A stretch of DNA of 64,000 nucleotides from Branchiostoma floridae (lineage: Eukaryota > Chordata > Leptocardii > Amphioxiformes > Branchiostomatidae): positions 2,967,464 to 3,031,463 of the forward strand of contig NC_049994.1 of assembly GCF_000003815.2 (NCBI RefSeq), written 5' to 3'. Positions 1 to 13,376 of this stretch are shown here, piece after piece. Every line of letters begins with the position of its first letter. The first letter of the stretch is position 1. Below the pieces are notes generated by a model. That model was not told the DNA's origin and made no database searches. It saw only the letters and a program-made list of their open reading frames with translations. The translations under genes were made by a program, and so were the position numbers.

Positions 1-2150
1 CTCCCTAGTGCCACTTTACAAGATAGTACAAAACGTACCATCATCAGGCTACAGCACAAATCATTTGCCAATTTGGTATTCTGTCGTCATGTTGATCATC
101 AACGAAGAAGAAAATTTTCGATTTTTCTTAAATCAGGCAAAAACGAATGAGCCCGATGATGTTATCCATAAAGTTTACTTACTGTGGCCTAAGGAATTTC
201 GTATTGTTTTTCCATTATTTGAATTTGCAGGAGACAACCCTAAAATGCATTTATTTATTCAAACCACATTAAACTATATCAGCGACGTGGCATTATATCT
301 ATATATGCCTAATTGAGTAAATGAGATTAAATCAAATCCCATTTACCATATTTCAAATTTAATAGTTATAGTAGTCAGGGCGGCTGCTTTTGTAAATTGT
401 AGACTGCGCATTCTTATCTCCATATCGAATGTTATATAACATGTTGCAAATAATCATATTTCATATTGCCTATAGTATATTCTAAGTGAATTAATATTTA
501 TTTTAATCAATACCGATGCTAACGGGCCTGGTCTGACTCAAGTCCGTTAGCACTTCTAAAACCTATCTTACATGATTATTGTTCAGGAACTTTCAAATTT
601 GCAAGACTTATTTAGGACCTTCCAAGGATCCATGCAAGACCTTTCTACGAATCCTAACCAATTCCCAAGCATTGTATGCCAGTCTCATTTCATTCCCACG
701 ATACCATCTAGGCAGAATATAAATTTCCCAAAGTATATATTTGTCGTATGTCGTCGTGCGACGTTTTTATCATATGATTGTGTTATTGCCATAGTATTGA
801 ATACGTAAAAGTCAGGTAAATTATCGGCTCTCTCACACAGCATGCCGGATTAAATAAGATAGAGAGGGAGTGGGTTTGGTATAGTTTGATGGCGCTCTCA
901 AAACATTAAAAACCACGTAGTAGAAAAAAAACTATCGTAGAGAGTGTTTTTGATATCAAGGTTTGTCATATTTGTACAACAATTGTATAACTATTCCAAA
1001 ATGCCTTTAGCTTGTGATCGTGTGACGATTTTACTACAATTCTTATTTACATATAGTATACGCTGGAATTTTAAGTCTTCTGCAACTCGTAATGAGTTAT
1101 CGTACGAATAAGGTAAAAAGACTTAAATTGCTACAGTCATGTCCTACCTGTTATACCATTTGTTACGGCTAGGTCAGAAAAGAGCGAAGTCTGAAAAGCA
1201 CCATATGCACCCATTACACGAAGGAAAAGTGCAGTGGGCTTTTCATCATAGCACTTTGATATGCCAGTCTAAACCATGTGAAGTACTTCTCACTTCACCT
1301 ACGTTGATGTTTCTAGCTTTAGAGGGTTTTAGGAACTGATGACAAATGAAAAACACAACTCGCCGAAAGGCATACTCTAACCTTGTGCATAATTTACCGG
1401 AGGTCCTGATCGGTAGGCTCCATTTTTGTCATAACGTGTTCCAGGTAATGTTTAAAAAACTTTAGCCTGTACGTCTGATCGTAGATGACAAATGAGAAAC
1501 AAAACTGGAATGAATTCAGGTCTCAACTCTTCGCATTAGAAACCGGAAAACCGAATCTTTTCGTTCTACATCTGCCCTCACCTTGTCCTACAAATGCACA
1601 AAAACACCCAGACTACGAATCCAAGGTGCATTTCCTTCTTCGGAATGGATTTCATTGCAACATAGTTCCATTACCCAAAGCGTGGAAATTTACAAGTTTT
1701 CAAAGTCAAGGATGATATGCCTAGAGTGCCAAACACTAAAGGTGATCTGAATTTTTGCCATTAGCCTTTATAAGAACATCAAATAATTTAATCTATTAGA
1801 TGTTCTTACAATAAAAGAGTATTGTAGGGATATATGGATAATTGAAATTAGAAAATATAACATTAATGGTCAATGGTAGGGTATTCGTTGTCAGGGCCAT
1901 AACACATCATGTGTAAGTATTAAAAAAACACTATATTTCCTATCTCCATTTTCGGTTTAAGCCTTGGGTACTTTTTTTCAAAGCTGTTGCAAATTATATT
2001 GCTTAATCTACATGGAAGAATAAGTAAAATAGTGATCGTAGAAGACTAGAAGATTTCAAATTTTTTGCGTGATGTAGTCATTTTCCTAGTAATGATGACG
2101 ATTTTTTTATGCCAGTTATTTGATAGGGTGTCGGCTAGGACGATAAAAAA
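1..2150. other. AT-rich stretch without a recognised gene
   Basis: No exon with convincing splice sites or a known domain was seen. A 102-codon frame (8-316, +) is open through the left edge, and two frames of 66 and 76 codons occur at 1139-1339 and 1485-1715. All are AT-rich, start without supporting context and match nothing I recognise. A short motif (gatgacaaatgaRaaaca) occurs near both 1338 and 1483, suggesting a weak local duplication. Confidence 0.5.
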
Positions 2151-2194
2151 GGTCAGTTCAAAATCCAAGCTTAAGCCTGGATTCACAAAGTATT

Positions 2195-2475
2195 CCGGTC
2201 ACTCATAGAGAATGCAATTGAGTCGATATCTTCACTTGGCACCCATACACCTGCACAAAGTACACAAACCCTTCAGCATTTCCACACCACTTGAAAGCCA
2301 AGCCCTTATCCCAGGGCCATTGACGAATGCGGCCCTGCGAGCACCTCAACTCCACCGTACAGACGACACCCTTTGAAATGTGCAGGAGTGAACAGATAGT
2401 CATCAACCGCGCCGTCCCTAGCATCCTCTACTCACAAAATGAACTTCCCGATATCATCGACTGTGATCGAGTAGT
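2195..2475 (+). pseudogene. possible degenerate exon with one in-frame stop
   Basis: This segment is more GC-rich than its surroundings. On the + strand one frame reads as protein-like sequence with regular Cys residues (FTWHPYTCTKYTNPSAF near its start, then MRPCEHLNSTVQTTPFEMC after one TGA near 2325). It runs into a possible GTAGTA donor near 2472. The opposite strand is also open for 73 codons (2203-2424), so the strand is not certain. I do not recognise the family. It could be a decayed exon, part of a gene copy, or chance. The tandem array directly downstream begins in the same disturbed region. Confidence 0.25.
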
Positions 2476-2539
2476 AATTGCTGGCATATCACGTAAGGGT
2501 GCGCGTAGTTGGCTCTCTAACAGGGACAGGCGCCAACCG

Positions 2540-3660
2540 CAATACCAAGTCGTTATCGGCTATAGAGGCTCATGAAGATCTTCCAACCAGATTCCGATCA
2601 TGGTCATCCCAAAGGTGTTGGGAGAGGGAAGAAGAAAGTGCGAAGCTGAAAGGAAGTATTCTCGTGGTGCCTTGATAGGATTAGAAGCAAAAGAACATCA
2701 ACTTTACTAAACCATTATTGAAATGTTTAAGAAGGGAAACGCAAACAAGTCGTTATCGCTATAAAAGCTCATGAAGATCTGCGAACCAGATTCCGATCAT
2801 TGCCATCCCAAAGGTGTTGGGAGAGGAAAGAAGTGCGAAGCTGAAAGGAAGTATTCTTGATGGGATTAGAAGCGAAATAACATTAACTTTACTTGAAACC
2901 ATTATAGAAATATTTGAGAAGGGAAGCGAAATCGTATTCACACACTTAAGTGGTTGATGAACAGTTTTAAAGGCTGTTGGAAGGACCAAAAATGTGCGAA
3001 GCTGAATCTCAGCATTCTTGTGGTGGCTTCATGAGATTAGATGCAAAAGAACATTAACTTTACTTAACCATTATAGAAATGTTTGATAAGGGAAGTGAAA
3101 GTTGGAAGGAAGAAGAAAGTGCCAAGCTGCAAAACAGCATTCTTGTGGTGTCTTGATGGGATTAGGGCAATAAAAAAACATTAACCATGCATGGTTATAG
3201 AAATGTTTGAGAAGGGAAGCGAAATCGTATTCATGAACTCAAGTGGTTGATGTAACAGTTCGGAAGTATATAAAGGATGTTAGAAGGAAGAAAAGGTGCG
3301 ATACTGTAATGCAGCACTTCGTATTGTGCTTAATGGCATTAGAAGAAAAGGAACATTAACTTCACTCGACAATAATAGAAATGTTTGAGAAAGAAACGGG
3401 AATCGTATTCCCACTTGTGGTCAGCAGAAAATTCAGCGGTATAGATAGTACAAGAGGCTGTAGGAAGAAAGTAAAAAAAGGGCGATGCTGGAATTGAAGG
3501 CAGTACGTCTTGTGTTACCTTGATTGAACTTGAACTTGATTGAACTTGAAGCACAGAAACATTGATTTGACCAATCAATACGGGAGCTTTTAAGAAGGGA
3601 GCTGAAATTCTATTCACGCTAGCTGTTGATGAGTATTTTAGAAGTACATGCAATATTGGT
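2540..3660. repeat. degenerate tandem array, about 130-205 bp units, six copies
   Basis: The phrase 'gaacattaactttact', followed by 'ccattatagaaatgtttgagaaggga', recurs near 2692, 2878, 3050, 3177, 3351 and 3558. Between these lie repeated 'gtgcgaagctgaa...agtattcttgtggtg' segments. Spacing is irregular (about 127-207 bp) and copies differ by many substitutions and indels, so the array is old. No unit keeps an open frame. Confidence 0.75.
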
Positions 3661-6600
3661 GAAGCTTTTGTCGAAATAAGACTTGACCTATTCTAATTCA
3701 GAAAGTGTATAGCTGTTTTCCATAAAAATACCTTGGACTTAATATGAACAAGAAGAGGGACAAATTCAACACAACTTTTTTCTTATGTAAAAAGAATATT
3801 TGACCACAAATATCAAAACCGTACTATATCCAGAACAAGATAAAAAAAGTTTCTGTTGCAGTACCAAGGTCACACACCAGAGGGCTCTAAATCAACACTG
3901 ACCTTTGCTTTTTAACACGTAACATTATACAGAACATCATAATCCATCAAGAGATTAAAAAGATATGATGACTTTAAATATCCAGATACATAATCACACA
4001 TAGACACAGACGCACTCACAAACAAACAAAACAAAACACAATCTAATCACACATGCACAGACACGCATACAAACAGACGAGCAAACACAAACACATCCTG
4101 GATTCCGAGCAGAACTACTTTCTAAAGGGAGTTAAATAGGCCTTTTTACATCATAGCCCATCAACCTTCCCTCAACCGAGACGGGGGCCAATACCAACTG
4201 CCAAGCACCTTTGACCAATTGCTGACGTCACACTTCCAATGTGCTTTGGTTCATTTCATTTTGATAGGACCAGAAGACTGATCGAAACCTTGTTGGGAAA
4301 TATTCTATACTGTGTACAATTTCATCATAATAAAGCAATACCCTAATTTATTAAGGAGATAAAAACATCTAGGAAGATTTGAAGAAATATTTCATTACTT
4401 CCTGATCAGTTCCTTGTGATCAGACCAGAGAGAGCAAAATGGCAAGGCAGTACATTTCCACTCCTACAGCCAACATCAATACTGGCAGGGTAGTTTACTG
4501 AATAGGTCTTCCTCCAGTGGTATTTTATAGTGTCGATCAACCATCAGCTTCTGAGCTTACACGCCTTTAACGGTACATCTGTGAATAAAGTATTGTAGAT
4601 CAAGCAATTCTTAACGATTGTCCGATACAGGCGGTAATATACTGTCGCAATGATGGCATTATCCTTATTATGCGGAAAAGAAATTGGTTGCTCGAGTCCC
4701 ATTTCGACTGACCTAGATTCTCTTGATTTATCGCCGTACTAATAACCGTTCTTTCCGTCAAGGATTCAGGTTCTTTTACCTTGCCATCAATCTGGAGCAT
4801 CCCTATCAGTAATTCATATCCCAAATGGTTGATGTTGTGGGCATTTGTTTTTTTGAAATATTCACGTGTATGGGGTAAGCAAAACGTTTACAAATTGGTG
4901 AATTTGTTTCATGCTTAAGACGGTCTTAGCAGCATGAAAAGCGGTCAGCACTGCGCCATTGAAAATAAAGTAAATTTTGAAACTTGCACTGGACTAAATC
5001 AAATCGTTTAGCATGGGTAAAGCGCGCGTAAATGTTGAGTTGTCTTCAGGAATGTATACATATTATTTATGAATGCTTTACTTATACTGAAAGATCATAT
5101 TTCACTTTTGGCTTCCTTGTTAACAGATAATGTCAGCTATACGAGGGTTAAGCTTAGATGCGTCGTGCTAAATACATTAGCATTTATCCGATGAACTGAA
5201 AGCCTTCGCAAGCCGTGAAAAATACCCAAAGCTTAAGTTGCGTATTACAGCATGGCGGTAAATGATGGTACATCGATAGATTTTCCTGTCAAACGCAAAT
5301 GAAATTCTGACATTTTGCAAAACTAGTTATCGCAACAAGAGACTCTCAACACTTTGATCGGTGCACATTTCAAAAATCCAAGTAATGGCCAACGAAATCT
5401 GCATAAAGTTTCGAAAAAAGTAGGATCGATGTCGTACTGTGAGTAAATCAAATCAACCTCATCGTTTTGGGGCGCAGTTACCCAATTATGGTGTATTATC
5501 GCATGCTATGGGATAGGGGGACAGCTGGGAAACTCTTGAGAATTCATGTTCGATTTTATAGACTTTCTCGCATGCATTATTTGCTTGTTAAATACTAAGA
5601 ACGCAAATTCCTTCCTGTGCCTCTAAAGAGTTATGCTCAGCCCTTATTCATGTCTATGTGAAACATCGATAGTAAAATAATTATGGCTTCATTCAGAGAT
5701 ATACCTCGCCAAGTCGATCATCATAACATTACATCATACGCCTTAATTATAACATTAGACTATTCTTGATGTATTTGAAAATTCATCCGAGAATAAAGGT
5801 AACGTTATATGATATCAGCTTATTTTTCTCGTCTTATTGGATTATTGGATTGATAGCGATTATTGATATAGGTATTAACTGAACTTCAATTTGTACGTCT
5901 TAAGTAAATTTAAGACATTAGAGGACCTGCGAGCACCTTACATACCATTCTAATTTCATTTACTTGAATGAGTGTCAAGTTTAGAAAAATGGTTAGTTCT
6001 CATAATTTTCGTCCTAAACATTCTATAAAAAAGGCTGTTCAATACAATCTTTGATCTTTTTAAACTTTAATTCTTGAATTCTAACTTCTAAAAGTAAGAC
6101 TTTTTTTTGCCTTTTTTTAAATCCACGAAGAATGTTGTTGTTTTAGTATTTTAAATTGATATGCAAAACTTAACTTGATAGGGGTGTTATCACTACCAGC
6201 CGCTATTTTTCATTAGCTTAGAAAATGGTAAACATGTTTATCATGTGACGTTGAAGTCAAGGTCACATAGGTCACGTGACATGAGGGACTTGGTGTTGTA
6301 ATGCTTTCTTAATACTCCCTTCAACTTACAGCCTTGAAAAGAAGAGGGGATAGAAATCGACTGGTAACCTTTTCACTGTTTTATGGTCTTTCAAAAATGA
6401 TTTTGGCTTGTTTGTATATCCTCTGAGATTCATGGGGTACTCATAACCCCGATCTTAGCCTAACGCCTAAATACCCACATAGACCACAGAACGCCAATAA
6501 ATGTCAAGAGGTTGAATGTAAACTCCTTCCAGTAATTTTCTCGTAGCTGTTACCACATAAAGACCAGTGAACCATGGCCTTCAAATAGATAACAGAGTCT

Positions 6601-8090
6601 CGGTGGACTCCCTGTGATTTTGCCTGAACAAAAACCGGCAAATCCTTTAGTGTTGTGTATTCTTTATTGTTATTGTAAACAATTGTTAATTTGTACAAGA
6701 AACCGTTATATAAAGAAAATAAAAAGCAATATTATAATACAATTGTGCAATTGAGCCTCTTGTCCAGAAGCTAAAAGAAGATATAACCAAATAGGCCAGC
6801 GTTCTGATTTGAGCTTTCATTGATAAACAAATGTTAAAACAAACAAAAAAATAAACAGATGACCACCCTTGACCACATTGAAAATTGTGATTATCTTAGC
6901 GCAAATGGAATGTATGCAATTATATTGAATATACTCTACAATAGAAAAATTTAGTTTTATCGTAAAGTCATCGATGAACTAATGAGATGGCTGGACTTAT
7001 GTTTCGCCACGTAATATAGGAAGTCACAAGAAGAGGTACCGAGTTCGTTAGATTACAAGAAACACCCAAAAATAAAGACAAATATTTCTTTAGAAAATAC
7101 CGAGTGCTAAGCAGTGGCATGTGCAAGTTTTTCGTATGAGTTTGCCGTGTGCACAATAAACTCAAGTATCCACTTTGCTCAGTTCTAAGTATGTAGCGTC
7201 CTGTAATCATGAACCATATCATGACAAAACATATATAAGTTATAGGTAAGGACAAATTCCGAAGTCACTTTCAAATTTATCACAACGTTACGATTGAAAA
7301 AAAATCAGAATTAGCCAGATTCTATCAGCTTATAGTTACTTTATAGCCCACAATTATCTTTAGTCACGTGCACTAAAACTTTAACAAAGGTAAGCCATTT
7401 GTAATTGCTTCAAATGTAACGTTCTAAAAGTAGAAGACATCGTTGTTGTAAACTTTTCAATTTGCCATAAATTCTGACTTGGATGTGATAAATTTATGTT
7501 ATTGACCTAACTGGAATTCATTTTACCACTGATCATTGACTTAGTATCTAGGGACAAATAATGTTTGCAGTTTTTCATTCTTCTTTGCGTTTATGATTTA
7601 GCGCGATGCCTCTTTTTGTGCAGTATTGAAGTATTTTATCATACAAGAATGGTGCATTATGATGGCCTGAATTTACTATAAATATTTCATATTTGATATG
7701 AGTAACAGTCTGTTAACGATGGCATGGTGACCACCGCGCTTGTAACCAGTCGGGATTTGCCCGTTTAATCACTAAATGCTTTTAGCACCAACTAAGGACA
7801 TCCAACAGTCTCAGTTCCCATTAATATTTTGAGGAAGCTGCACATCCCAACGTTTATGGGGGCGTTTGGGCATGAAATTATCTGACTTTGTAATGTGCAC
7901 GAGTTATTCCTCGTAATTTGGATAACAATGTGGAAGCCCTGGGCAAAGGAAAATACATCATTTACAGCTGATGTGGAAGGATATTTTAACATGTAGATAT
8001 GTATGGCTTGTAAACTCAGTTAAAGAAAGGTGTTACCAAAACTGGAAAACGCTATTCCCGATGCCCTGTTATAACACTACATGTAATAGT
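3661..8090. other. gene-poor AT-rich DNA
   Basis: Nothing coding was recognised. A loose CA-rich simple-sequence tract lies at about 3995-4105. Reading frames here are at most 95 codons, unsupported by splice signals or composition. Confidence 0.5.
6260..6278 (+). promoter_or_regulatory. perfect DR3 nuclear-receptor half-sites overlapping an E-box
   Basis: AGGTCA-CAT-AGGTCA (6260-6274) is two perfect consensus half-sites spaced by 3 bp, the spacing bound by VDR/RXR-type heterodimers in vertebrates. It runs directly into CACGTG (6273-6278). No gene is recognised nearby, so function is speculative and a chance match is possible. Confidence 0.25.
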
Positions 8091-8173
8091 ACTTAACCTT
8101 TATTATCATATAGCCAGATGGAGTTGGCCAATCAGAGGCCCCCATTTCCCATGGGTTATCAGGCAGTAACCTC

Positions 8174-8209
8174 AAAAGTGGTCGGTTATTCTAATAACCG
8201 ACCACTTTT
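8174..8209. repeat. perfect 17-bp-stem palindrome
   Basis: AAAAGTGGTCGGTTATT is followed by CT and then its exact reverse complement. The 2 bp spacer and lack of mismatches imply a recent fold-back or the hinge of an inverted-repeat element. The GC-richer flank (8120-8225) may belong to the same element. Confidence 0.85.
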
Positions 8210-8793
8210 TGGACCGCACCATTATACAGGGGACAGTCATGAATTTTTTTTGTACTGTTGTTTGTGTGTAAACCATGCATAACTGTCAAAAATATTATGA
8301 TTGATTGGTTATGTTAATTAGGGCTCCACATGGGGAATATAGGGATACTTGAAAAGGAATTATGCTAATTTTACTCATTTTTCATTATGGCTTTCTAACG
8401 TGATTAAGCCGGTACCTTCCTAAATCACTTCATGTATACGTACTTTGTCGTGCCCAAGTGAAAAGGCTCTGCATGGGGGGTACCAGGACTCCACTTAATA
8501 CATGTAGTTTGTATTGCAAATAAGCCACATGTTGATGCTGATATGCTATCTCACAAACAGATGATTAGTTAAAATTATTAGTTAAATGATGATGATGAAA
8601 TAGTTTAATGTTTGTATTGTATATAGACACTATTGTACAATATATATATTGCAAATGTATTTTTATGTAATGTATTAAAGTGTTTATTTGTTATAAAGGA
8701 ATTTGTGTGAAATAACTGTCAGTTGGATAGGCTATATGATAATAACGTTAATGCCCCGCCTTATCCTCGGTGTATATGGTGAGATAATCCCTG

Positions 8794-8893
8794 NNNNNNN
8801 NNNNNNNNNNNNNNNNNNNNNNNNNNNNNNNNNNNNNNNNNNNNNNNNNNNNNNNNNNNNNNNNNNNNNNNNNNNNNNNNNNNNNNNNNNNNN
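8794..8893. other. assembly gap (100 N)
   Basis: Exactly 100 N, a conventional placeholder for unknown length. It directly precedes a long (CA)n tract, the likely reason the assembly broke. Confidence 0.98.
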
Positions 8894-9240
8894 CACACAC
8901 ACACACACAAACACACAGACACACGCACGAACACACAAACACACACACACATGGGAGCACACACACACAAACACACACACACAAAGATGCACACGAACAC
9001 ACACACACATACAGAGACACACGCATACAAACACACACACACATACAAACACACACAAACACACACACACACACAAACACACACACAAACACACACACAT
9101 ACAAACACACACAAACACACACACACACAAACACACACACAAACACACAAACACACACACACAAACACACACAAACACAAACACACACAAACAAAAACAC
9201 ACACACACAAACACACACACACAAACACACACACACACAC
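8894..9240. repeat. (CA)n microsatellite with AAC interruptions
   Basis: About 350 bp of CA repeats interrupted by 'caaa', 'cgca' and 'cata' variants, ending in 'cacgaacgcgcgcgttcg'. Long frames across it on both strands (Thr-His or Val-Cys repeats) are artefacts of the dinucleotide repeat. Confidence 0.95.
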
Positions 9241-9374
9241 GAACGCGCGCGTTCGCAGGCAATTTCTAATAAAAATGTGTTATAAACCTTAGCCAATATA
9301 GAAAAATCAGACAGCTCGTGGAAACATGGAAAATTGCATCCATTGATATAAAACAAACACCTTACGCCAACTTC

Positions 9375-9730
9375 ATCGTTAATCCATAGAAATGGTACAG
9401 GTCTTATTTCCTATGTGGTATATCTTTAATCCGTAATAACATGCTATAAACTCTAGTCCACAATAAACTATCCTGTGGCTCACAAGGACATGGAGGCTTA
9501 CGCACATTGGCATTAGAATTTTAAGAAACTATTCTAAACCCTGCGCGTACATCACTGTAAATCCACAAAATGGGACAAATCTTATTTCCTATGTGGTATG
9601 CTTTCAATCCGCAATAACATGATATAAACCCTAGTCCACATAGAAATATCATGGAGATCACTTGGACATGAAATATTTCATACCTACAATGGCATTAGCC
9701 GTCTGGAGCTTATAATTATATCTATGATTG
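9375..9730. repeat. 178-bp tandem duplication
   Basis: The block containing 'cttatttcctatgtggtat' and 'cctagtccacat' occurs twice with an offset of 178 bp (for example 9403 and 9581). Copies share runs such as 'aataacatg.tataaac' and 'ggcattag' with scattered substitutions. Confidence 0.8.
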
Positions 9731-12120
9731 ATGATGAAAAGAAGTGTGCTCTAGTCCCTGGAGCTAAGTCGTATGTCTTAGCCACTCCGTACTCATAGCT
9801 ACCAAAGCAATATCCTTTTTGATACGTTATTCACACGAGACTAATTGCTTTATCTTTGTCTTTATCCCTTAAATCTTAAAATCAGCGGAAAGCTTGTAAT
9901 ATTAATTTATTCTGGGTGATGATATTTTATTGGAAACCTGAACGAAAGGCAATGAGGAGGTAAATTTACTTCACAATAAAATTCATATCGTCAAACTGTA
10001 AGTACTGTATTATTTATGAGCTGTCGCTCTAGTATCTAATACAAAATGGGTTGGGCACCGCATATATTTTACGAAGTTGGAAAGTGTCGTCATATGAACC
10101 CATATAAACTGCAAATCCTAACGAAAAATTGCAGGCATTGCATATTCTTTAACACTAGGGAAAAACTTTAGGACTATAATACCATGATCTTTTTTAAGGC
10201 TATCAGCATCTTACATTCTTATAATAATATAATAATAATCATCTGGTGTATTTTGCCAGCCAGTAGGTACCCAAAGTTTATGTTGTAGGTTGAATTAGAT
10301 TTGGCCACAGGTTTTGATGGGTCCCTATACATACAGACAGAACAGGGGTATTGTTACAATTGAAGACTTCCGTAGAAGAATCTAGGACATGCAATAAGTC
10401 AACGTGAACACAGAAATGGCATTACTACTGTTGTGTCACTTGCATCAATAAGCGTCTTCAAAAAGACCACATTAAAGCTTAGAGCCCCATTCTAATAGGA
10501 CTGCAACCATCTAGGCCATTGGACAGACTAGAGCGCTCAGCGGACTTCCGATATACTTTGTATGGTTTCTAATATTTGTTGTCATACGTTTACATTCTGC
10601 ATGATACTCCAACTATAAAGTCAATGGTAACACATTCAATTTAGGTTGCCGCGGTCCATCGCGATCGCCGTCCAGTTGAACGAGGCTTTAAAAGAGTCGC
10701 GTTCCAGTCAAAACGAAGCATTGAAACGCCATCGAAAACATAACCTCCGTGGCAAGGGTAAAAGGTGACCCTCAATTTTGCCGTATGATTTATTTAAAAA
10801 ACGCCTTATCCGGTTATAAAGGAAATTTTCTGTAAGGATTTTTTTTCTTATAAACCAGCAGCAATGGTGCATTACGACGTCCTAGTGAATCATTTTGTAC
10901 TTTCCCAAAGTGACGAATTGTCTACAAATGATCATAACAGACACAATGGAGATCGTTTCGCGAAGCGTCTAAAATGGTCATAATAGACACAATAGAGGTC
11001 GTTTGCTTTAGCTGTAACATACGGTTACTAGTATTCAAAATCGTATATTTTTCACGACATTGAAGTACAGTCATTGCATACCAAGACATCCGGTCTATTA
11101 CTCATTTTTTTGTTCTTCAAGATAGTGCGGTAATTCCTCTTTTCCTTAGCTTAAGGCCATTTATCAAGGAATTAGCGGCAGGTAATTGGGTTGATGATGA
11201 AATTCACAGTCAATTTTGTTGCTAATGCTCGTTTAAGAGGTGGCGTGTTGAATGTGATAACCACTATCGTAAGTAATGTTATGACATGGCGTCTGTACTT
11301 TGGGGCTTGGAACAGGCAGACGAGATTTTATCAAGGAAAACAACAATCTCTCGGATGAATACTTCCCGCCCTAGCTGTTTCTTAGACTTACATTAAAGTA
11401 ATTTGAATCAGTACACATACTGGGATCTTTAAGCACACGTAACTATCCGTAAAGTTCACGAAAAGGCATGATTCATGTAAAAAAAACACAACTTTACGCA
11501 TGCTGAAAGTGTTTTAAGTTTCACACCAGTATCGAAAGCCGATGTTTTCAGTTGATTCAAAAGAAACATTCTGAGTAAAACTAGCTGTTAATCTAAAAAC
11601 GTTATATTTTTGTTATTTCAACATACAAGCCTTTTGAAGATGACTCCGAACACTATACAGTTTCACGTTTTTAGTGGGTACAATTTTGCCCAAAACAAGT
11701 TTACAAGATTTACTGTTTATAGGATGTCATCTCCATAAATGTATTGCAAATTTTACAACATATTGAACTGTGTATTATGATGACCACCTCTGACTGTTTT
11801 TATTATCATATTCATAATTAAAATAAATTATTTAGAAAACGATACAAGCTAGACGGACTTTTTCGTTATAATTGAGAATCTGGCTTACGTAAAACAGGAA
11901 GGTATTAATAAAGCATTAGTGCCTAGTCACAAATATTATTCATCCGCGACTGTGATTAGGTCCTGTTATCATGTGGATGAATGGGGCGCCAGGAATCTGG
12001 CAATGAATAACAAAAGAAATGTCTGCATTATGGTTTACGGTTGATAGGAATGAATAATACCACCAAACACCAAAATATCAACCAGGCAAGCAAATAAACA
12101 CAACCTTTAGGCGTCGTGCA
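9731..12120. other. gene-poor DNA with small duplications
   Basis: No gene recognised. A roughly 48-52 bp near-duplicate ('tgatcataacagacacaat.gaggtcgttt') lies at about 10929-11020. The segment 10590-10660 resembles 21470-21540 (see that entry). Confidence 0.5.
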
Positions 12121-12124
12121 AAAT

Positions 12125-12205
12125 TTTATGGCTTAGGTACGTGAGTAGTAGAGCATTCGACCAACGGTGTCGTCATTTAGGGTCGCGGGTACGGCGATCT
12201 TTACC
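12125..12205 (+). repeat. tRNA-like SINE head, decayed
   Basis: 'GTAGTAGAGCATTCGAC' resembles the D-arm/A-box of a tRNA. About 35 bp later 'GGGTCGCGGGTACG' resembles the T-arm/B-box, with the usual spacing. It does not fold as an intact tRNA, so a tRNA-derived SINE head or tRNA pseudogene is likelier. Confidence 0.35.
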
Positions 12206-13328
12206 GCGATTGAAATCCCCAAAGCTTCGGGCAAAATCCACTAAAAGCCCGAACACTTCGCACCTCACTCTCTTCACATTACCGGGGGAAAATGAAAGGT
12301 TTTACTGAGTGGCGGTGATATACCTTTAGTTCCTGTAAGAGAAAGCTTTTCGAAGGAAGCTGAAGAGTAATGACGAGGAGTCAAAAAAGGAAAGGCGATG
12401 TCGGTACACTTTTCAACAAATCATGTTTGTCTGTCTGCGCCTTCTTAGAAAACCACCGGAGGAGTTCTGAATCATAATGTTCTTTTTTTAACAGAACAGT
12501 CACTCAAACCATTCGTTAGAATATTAGAAATGATAAAACGTTTTAGATAGCGCCCAGTTTTTTTCGGCAGTGATGCTAAGTAAGATCTGTTGATCAGTAG
12601 GTATTTTGTAAACCCAAAATCATGAATTGTTGTCGATTTTATTGAAGAAAGTCGGTAGATGCTAGCTGAAACGTCTGACAAATTCTATCCAATCGCTTAA
12701 GTAACTGCTATCTTGCGTAACTTATTACCAGTATGTCTAATAGTCTACTTCGTATATCCTTTTTATCAGAGGTAGACGTATGCATTACCAAATAAAAAAA
12801 ACAACAATACTGCAGCGCATCCAGCGAAAGACAATTCCGGACAAACGGAAAACCGACAATAGGATGGTTGCCTTACTGTTGGTAGACTTGCATTTGGTTC
12901 TGAAGTCTCTACATGTATGTGCTCTGCGCGGCCTTCTAAGAGAAAGCCAAAGCCAAGGTTAAGCCAAGTTTCCGTTAAGATAGCTCACCGATAAGACGGG
13001 TCCACACTTTTGCCCACGGTCCCCATTAGAGTTAGAAAAACGTTATAATAGTCAGATACTCATTTTAAATAACAGTTTGAACCGTAGATTGAATTGAAAT
13101 CCTAATGATTAATGAGTAACAGACAAACGTTTTGCATGGAAGGACATAATAAGCACACAGAAAACAACACACTATCATTCTCACAACCTAACATATATGG
13201 CCTATCTTTTGCCGATGCCTACTCTCTAGTTTGACCATCAGATGCTTACTGCATGCCGCACACATTGCGGTCGCAGGCAGGGCCATCAAGGAAGTAATGA
13301 CCCATTTATATCTATACAAACGGGCTGA
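12206..13328. other. no recognised gene
   Basis: Two short frames (12472-12681 on -, 12780-12962 on +) lack supporting evidence. At 12640-12685 a 'TTGAAGA...GAAACGTC' string loosely recalls the hammerhead-like motif at 59.85 kb, but the core CTGANGA is broken. Confidence 0.45.
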
Positions 13329-13376
13329 TTTTACACGAAAATCTATAAAACGACATATCCTTACCTATTTCCAGTA

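Noticed and set aside
8-316. 102-codon frame at the left edge
   Set aside because: AT-rich with no motif, splice signal or promoter; openness through the edge is the only support.
8703-9356. Long frames of 102-202 codons across 8.7-9.36 kb on both strands
   Set aside because: They are translations of N and of a CA microsatellite (Thr-His or Val-Cys repeats), not genes.
12640-12685. Second hammerhead-like string (TTGAAGA...GAAACGTC)
   Set aside because: The invariant first C of CTGANGA is T and stem II pairs poorly.
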